The notes below the pieces were generated by a model. The model ran no database searches and was not told the DNA's origin. It was given only the letters and a program-made list of their open reading frames with translations. Source: MED-G78 sp964275345 (GTDB lineage Bacteria; Pseudomonadota; Gammaproteobacteria; Magnimaribacterales; D2472). From it: a stretch of 64,000 nucleotides of DNA. A program made the position numbers and the translations under genes. The stretch spans positions 682,001 to 746,000 of the forward strand of contig CAXYBK010000003.1 of the NCBI GenBank assembly GCA_964275345.1, in the 5' to 3' direction. Below, in pieces: positions 61,201 through 64,000 of this stretch; the first letter of the stretch is position 1; each line of letters opens with the position of its first letter.

Positions 61201-61233
61201 GCATTTGGATTTAGATTCCAAAAAGATTTCTAG
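58219..61233 (+). CDS. TonB-dependent outer-membrane receptor
   Basis: 1004 residues. Signal peptide (about 1-25), TonB box IEEVIVTATKR (33-43), plug domain (about 50-160: RISDLSNLVPNM, RIEILRGPQGTLFGRNSTSGAINV) and a 22-strand barrel ending in FGFRFQKDF with terminal Phe. A large extracellular insertion (about 420-500) is Gly/Trp/Cys-rich and has YGCQY twice (431-435, 481-485). Similar to the IroE/FecA-like or carbohydrate-type SAR86 receptors; ligand unknown. Strong AGAGGGGAAATG start. Adjacent genes give no clear substrate clue. Confidence 0.95.
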   Translation: MMNFNRYLLSLLVISFASITNHTFAQDEADASIEEVIVTATKRETNLMETPIAVSVVSQDQLNTQGIARISDLSNLVPNMQVGTSAEDSGVNIAIRGIGSNNYTEIGDPTVAVHVDGMYSPRPQAALMLAHDVQRIEILRGPQGTLFGRNSTSGAINVVTARPEFGDEVTGRYGVRVGNRHTQEIDGFINMPITSEWAMRTSFKASKANSYIDQTVDSYDWELDYNRDGKIGVNTSGPGGVNQSTVTWADGRDVMKDGIANVDQRRAKEVKAADAYGNTNNWAGRLGFLFAPANNLDLEWYVSLDHFQDDGAGNIYLKDCEQAEMSRGMAYDFSCSQGPDDPFHAAINNPGELDFGITSLRSELKFRVNEGILGELRVSISEQDRYQINDNDGGNFVDPSHPAYGFKRDHPDSMMTNWNALRGHHDCGGIYGCQYGWGPKVEGSNGTGFNGDAYFQNTAWSMGYDNCQMGWGGSVEASFAYGCQYSVWMQDFDAVAAALGLVPGEAAAILAANVRPMWFDEMSRTTQEMSSNVVEFQLKSDTDDQLQWVAGVFYMDEDNSSRYDVEQPFNGVTMRPFAASYYQPNRTVESMAIFGQMDYAVDDRLNITFGYRHTWDEKQDVGGKTIITHGYYTNPNMYCADANDCFWFESYDFVGNTRLVSDAGGNLTFVDWSVYNGVYQSDDLGMNDGIYNPNFLDIPANADNSYAAEWDAGTYKLGFDYIVNDDLFVYGSVATGFKAGGFGDNVDRGDGVFINFPYEPEDNTTFELGFKASLLGGDLKLLGNAFVSQYENMQRTMFGFVGYDEQNGNAIYTLMTKNLEETTIQGLELEFDWNAWDNGRVYGWVAALDAPQPGGSEDFADGYLCLERALLGQDPCAAAGDHNLDGKNLMWSPEVSATVTIEHTFYPVSGWFVRPNLSISHTGEMFFNETNYAVAPFHSGQEATTTANAAVTLVNETEAWGLEFYVFNLTDELIKTDSFAGNAGYVRAMYAPPRAFGFRFQKDF

Positions 61234-61250
61234 GATTTACCTAGAATTTA

Positions 61251-61280
61251 AAAGAGGGTTTTTATAACCCTCTTTTTTTT
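61251..61280 (+). terminator. Rho-independent terminator after the TonB receptor
   Basis: AAAGAGGGTT, loop TTTAT, AACCCTCTTT and a further T run: 10-base-pair stem. It isolates the receptor from the M64 gene. Confidence 0.92.
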
Positions 61281-61306
61281 GTTTAAAATATTTTAATGTT
61301 AAAATT

Positions 61307-63304
61307 ATGTATATGAAATATATGCTTAAAACAGTTCTAACTTTTTCAATATTATTCCTCATCGCAGCTTGTGGAGGCGGAGGTGGAGGAGGGAGTAGCT
61401 TTTCAATAACTGCTAACTCTCAAAGTTTTTCTACTGATGAAGATGCTATTTATATTGGTAACTTAACAGCTTCCACCTCAAGTGCTTCAAGTGTTACTTT
61501 TCAAAATATTTCAGGCCCAAGTTATGGAGCAATTAATTTAAATCCTGATGGAGGCTTCTCATACACCCCTCAAGCAGAGTTTAGTGGGAGTGACTCATTC
61601 CAATTTACGGCGACTGCAGTAGAGAATTCAACTGTATCGAGCCCAGGAACAGTTTCAATTACTATTAATGATGTTAATGATTCTCCTGTTGTTCAACTTA
61701 CCAATGTGCCTCAAGCATGGGCGGGAATGTCAGATATATTAATGCCTGAAAACTCCACTTTTGAATTTACGGTAAATGATCCAGACAATGATTTTTCTGA
61801 AATTAGCTATAGCGCACTAATAGGAGATGAGGATTTACCTCTGCCTGTTATAGGAGTTTCTGAAACAGGAGCTAATACGATATCTCTTGATCTTACTAAT
61901 GTAACAAGTGCTGGCTTTAAAGAAGTAACAATTATAGCTAATGATGGAAACTCTTCTGGAGAATTATCATTTGAAGCCATAATTCCATCAAACATATCCC
62001 TAACTGAAAACTACAGAACTTATGTAGTTAGTGGAACAAAGAAACAAAATATGCAACCTGGGACAACATACCTAATAGTTGCAGATTCTGTCACAGATAT
62101 AGAAGATTTTAGAAACAGACTAGGCCAAACTGCATATAACTTAATTAAAAGAATCAATGAAGGAAGTTTTGTTGAAGAGTATTTTAATATTCTTGCGGTT
62201 GAGCCCTTGCTTTTAGACGGAACTGATTCTTTTGTTGGCTTGTATACAGGTTGTTTAGATTGGGATACTTCAATATATTGTTGGGATTGGGATGTGCTTG
62301 ATTCAAATGTAGCCTCTGCTTTCCCTGACGGTCCTTTACCTGACACCATTTCTATTCTTGCTGGTTTTTATGGAAGAGGTGTGGCAAGAGGCTATGTTAA
62401 TGCACAACCTTTAGGTGGCTCTACTTCTTATATTGCTATGCATGAACTTGGTCATAGTCATGCTAATCTTGGTGATGAATATATAACAAGTGATGACAGA
62501 GGTTTTGATATGAGTATTTATGCTGATTCGTCACCTAATACAACTACAATCAATGATCCTTATAATGTTAAATGGTCTCATTGGATTCAAGATAAAACTA
62601 ATGTACCTGGCTATACAGAGGGAGCTTCTAGTAGTGGTGTGGGCTTATTTACAGGAACATATTATTCTTCAGATGCATCATGGAGACCTGAGGACTATAA
62701 CGTAATGTATGGAGGAGACTACAATGGAAGTTGGGGAGTGCCTGAAAACTTTATCTCTCAATACGGCCCCATTAATACTGAAGCATTTGTTGCCCAAACT
62801 ATTTCTAATCAATGTTTTAATCAATATGACAATTATGATAGTTGTCCTAATGTTTGGGATAGTATTTATTTAGTTGACCAAGATGGGATTGAGACGGATA
62901 TTGACTACCTACAACAAAATGGTGGCTATACTTCAATAAAATACAATCTTAATAATGTTGAATTTAATACCAATAATATCCAACTCAATTGGTACGTTAA
63001 TGGTGTTCTTCAAGAAGACCTTGTGAATCAAACCGAAGTTACTTTTACGAAGCCTGAAAATGGTGGAGTAATGGAGTATTCATATAAAGCCACTGATACG
63101 CTAAATTTTATGACAGCGCCTGATGATATATTGTTAGATTCTGATAATTATGAAGGGTTTTTTAACAGTGAATACTATTGGAATACATCAATTGATTGGA
63201 CTGGCAGCTATCAAACGAATCCAACCAATAAAGCTGATTATGCAATAGGTTATATTGATGGGACTACTGGCGGCACTATTGGAATCAATTGGAGTAATTT
63301 ATGA
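61307..63304 (+). CDS. lipoprotein metallopeptidase, M64 (IgA peptidase)-like, with Ig/cadherin-like repeat
   Basis: 665 residues. Lipobox LIAAC followed by a GGGGGGG linker marks an outer-membrane or surface lipoprotein. Residues about 35-125 form a cadherin-like/VCBS-type domain (YTPQAEFSGSDSFQFTATA ... VSITINDVNDSPVV). The peptidase zinc motif HELGHSHANLGDEY is at 379-392, with the extended HExxHxxxxLxDE pattern of M64. Trp/Tyr-rich C-terminal part. An IgA substrate is not implied in a marine bacterium; it may digest extracellular protein. Its stop overlaps the next start (ATGA). Confidence 0.85.
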   Translation: MYMKYMLKTVLTFSILFLIAACGGGGGGGSSFSITANSQSFSTDEDAIYIGNLTASTSSASSVTFQNISGPSYGAINLNPDGGFSYTPQAEFSGSDSFQFTATAVENSTVSSPGTVSITINDVNDSPVVQLTNVPQAWAGMSDILMPENSTFEFTVNDPDNDFSEISYSALIGDEDLPLPVIGVSETGANTISLDLTNVTSAGFKEVTIIANDGNSSGELSFEAIIPSNISLTENYRTYVVSGTKKQNMQPGTTYLIVADSVTDIEDFRNRLGQTAYNLIKRINEGSFVEEYFNILAVEPLLLDGTDSFVGLYTGCLDWDTSIYCWDWDVLDSNVASAFPDGPLPDTISILAGFYGRGVARGYVNAQPLGGSTSYIAMHELGHSHANLGDEYITSDDRGFDMSIYADSSPNTTTINDPYNVKWSHWIQDKTNVPGYTEGASSSGVGLFTGTYYSSDASWRPEDYNVMYGGDYNGSWGVPENFISQYGPINTEAFVAQTISNQCFNQYDNYDSCPNVWDSIYLVDQDGIETDIDYLQQNGGYTSIKYNLNNVEFNTNNIQLNWYVNGVLQEDLVNQTEVTFTKPENGGVMEYSYKATDTLNFMTAPDDILLDSDNYEGFFNSEYYWNTSIDWTGSYQTNPTNKADYAIGYIDGTTGGTIGINWSNL

Positions 63305-63786
63305 TCAATCTCAAACAAATTTTTCTAGTAACATCTATTGTTATTCCTACTTTTGTTTATGCCAGCACTGATGATCTAATTCCAGGAAAACATCAAATTT
63401 TAAAAGATACTAAGGTAACCATTAATGATAATAAGTTTCATCAGGTAAAACTTTTTATGAAAGATGGAGTTTTTGAATTTAGATCAGTTGAATATAACAA
63501 ACTTATTCCAGGTTATCGTTTCAAAAAAGACCCTATAGAAATAGAAACATATGAAGCTGTATTTTTAGATTCTGAGGGTGAGCAGCTTTATCAAGTTAAT
63601 ATTGGTAATCCTTTATTAGTTAAAGCTCAGCACATTGGATTTGAAGATAGTGAATTCTTCTATGGATATGACAATCAAGCTAGCTTTTATATACCTTTTC
63701 CAAAGAATATTGAGCCCGATGCGGTTGTCATTTACAAAGATCTTTTGAATACTAAAGAGAAACTCCAAACAATTTTTATTAATTAA
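63301..63786 (+). CDS. secreted protein coupled to the M64 peptidase
   Basis: 161 residues with signal peptide (about 1-21, ending VYAS). The mature part is beta-rich (VKLFMKDGVFEFRSVEYNKLIPGYRF; VFLDSEGEQLYQVNIGNPLLV), no cysteines. No family recognised. The four-base overlap with the peptidase suggests translational coupling and a shared role, perhaps as an inhibitor or chaperone; inference only. Confidence 0.65.
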   Translation: MINLKQIFLVTSIVIPTFVYASTDDLIPGKHQILKDTKVTINDNKFHQVKLFMKDGVFEFRSVEYNKLIPGYRFKKDPIEIETYEAVFLDSEGEQLYQVNIGNPLLVKAQHIGFEDSEFFYGYDNQASFYIPFPKNIEPDAVVIYKDLLNTKEKLQTIFIN

Positions 63787-63847
63787 TTTTCTTTAGAGAT
63801 ATCTTAACTTTACCTTGGGTTTCTAATGATAGATAATACTGCTCCAG

Positions 63848-63864
63848 ACCATATCAAATATGGT
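63848..63864 (+). other. short hairpin upstream of tRNA-Gly
   Basis: ACCATAT-CAA-ATATGGT, seven-base perfect arms, seven bases before the tRNA. No T run follows, so it is probably not a terminator. Confidence 0.35.
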
Positions 63865-63871
63865 TAATAAT

Positions 63872-63947
63872 GCGGGAATAGCTCAGCTGGTAGAGCGCAA
63901 CCTTGCCAAGGTTGAGGTCGCGAGTTCGAACCTCGTTTCCCGCTCCA
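63872..63947 (+). tRNA. tRNA-Gly(GCC)
   Basis: Acceptor GCGGGAA pairs with TTCCCGC, D arm AGCTCAGCTGGTAGAGC, anticodon loop TTGCCAA (anticodon GCC), T arm with GTTCGAA, discriminator T and encoded CCA. Standard bacterial tRNA-Gly. Confidence 0.97.
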
Positions 63948-64000
63948 ATTTATATACTTTGACTGAATAAAAATTTCTATTTACTATCAAGTCTATGAAT

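Overview
The window is a compact, strongly AT-rich bacterial chromosome segment with very short intergenic gaps, many 1-4 base gene overlaps and no transposase or phage gene that I recognise. Gene content and order are gammaproteobacterial: corB-ypjD next to rpsP-rimM-trmD-rplS, xerD-dsbC-hom-thrC-prfB-lysS, sdhE/ygfZ, rpoE-rseA-mucD-lepA-lepB-rnc-era-recO-acpS, and queA-tgt-yajC-secD-secF-suhB-trmJ. The low G+C, streamlining, large TonB-dependent receptor and many small secreted proteins fit an uncultured marine oligotroph of the SAR86 type. That placement is inference from style and synteny, not from a search.

Layout. 0-2.4 kb: end of a VanZ-like gene, groES-groEL and a terminator. 2.4-4.2 kb: corB and ypjD on the minus strand. 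4.3-7 kb: ribosomal/tRNA-modification operon whose S16 C-terminus and L19 N-terminus carry the same 15-base acidic repeat. 7-13.8 kb: xerD, dsbC, threonine biosynthesis, prfB (without the usual programmed frameshift) and lysS. 13.8-19.2 kb: a small unknown, mdh and an AlkB-like gene, then an aminotransferase-reductase-SDR unit. 19.2-24.3 kb: hemolysin III and nrdAB, whose upstream region holds NrdR-type and DnaA-type boxes. 24.3-28.7 kb: broken glpK, a TonB-C-domain protein, a broken ABC ATPase and serA. 28.7-29.1 kb: AT-rich gap with paired DnaA boxes. 29.1-33.6 kb: ung, ygfZ, sdhE and the sigma-E envelope stress operon. 33.6-41.8 kb: long housekeeping operon lepA to rsmJ. 41.8-49.6 kb: small genes, tRNA-Leu, queA-tgt-yajC-secDF, suhB, trmJ and tRNA-Glu.

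49.6-64 kb is the most accessory part. After tRNA-Glu comes a gap with GTACC operator-like repeats and a G-rich tract, then an ABM-domain gene, an unrecognised polytopic membrane protein and a propeller-like protein. Next are a nitronate monooxygenase-like gene, a frameshifted GST, a thioesterase-rhodanese-secreted-protein run, two tandem paralogous secreted proteins, a patatin-like lipase, an RRM protein, a 1004-residue TonB-dependent receptor, an M64-type metallopeptidase lipoprotein coupled to a small secreted protein, and tRNA-Gly.

Single-base disruptions occur in five otherwise well-conserved genes (rpsP, rplS, glpK, an ABC ATPase, a GST). Most are one-base insertions, and two are in genes that should be essential. 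I read them mainly as consensus errors, though the glpK, ABC and GST breaks could be real decay. The features most worth following up are the acidic repeat shared by two ribosomal proteins, the prfB gene without its autoregulatory frameshift, the RseA-like protein with an RseB-like tail, the DnaA/NrdR box arrays, and the GTACC repeats around the unknown membrane-protein locus.
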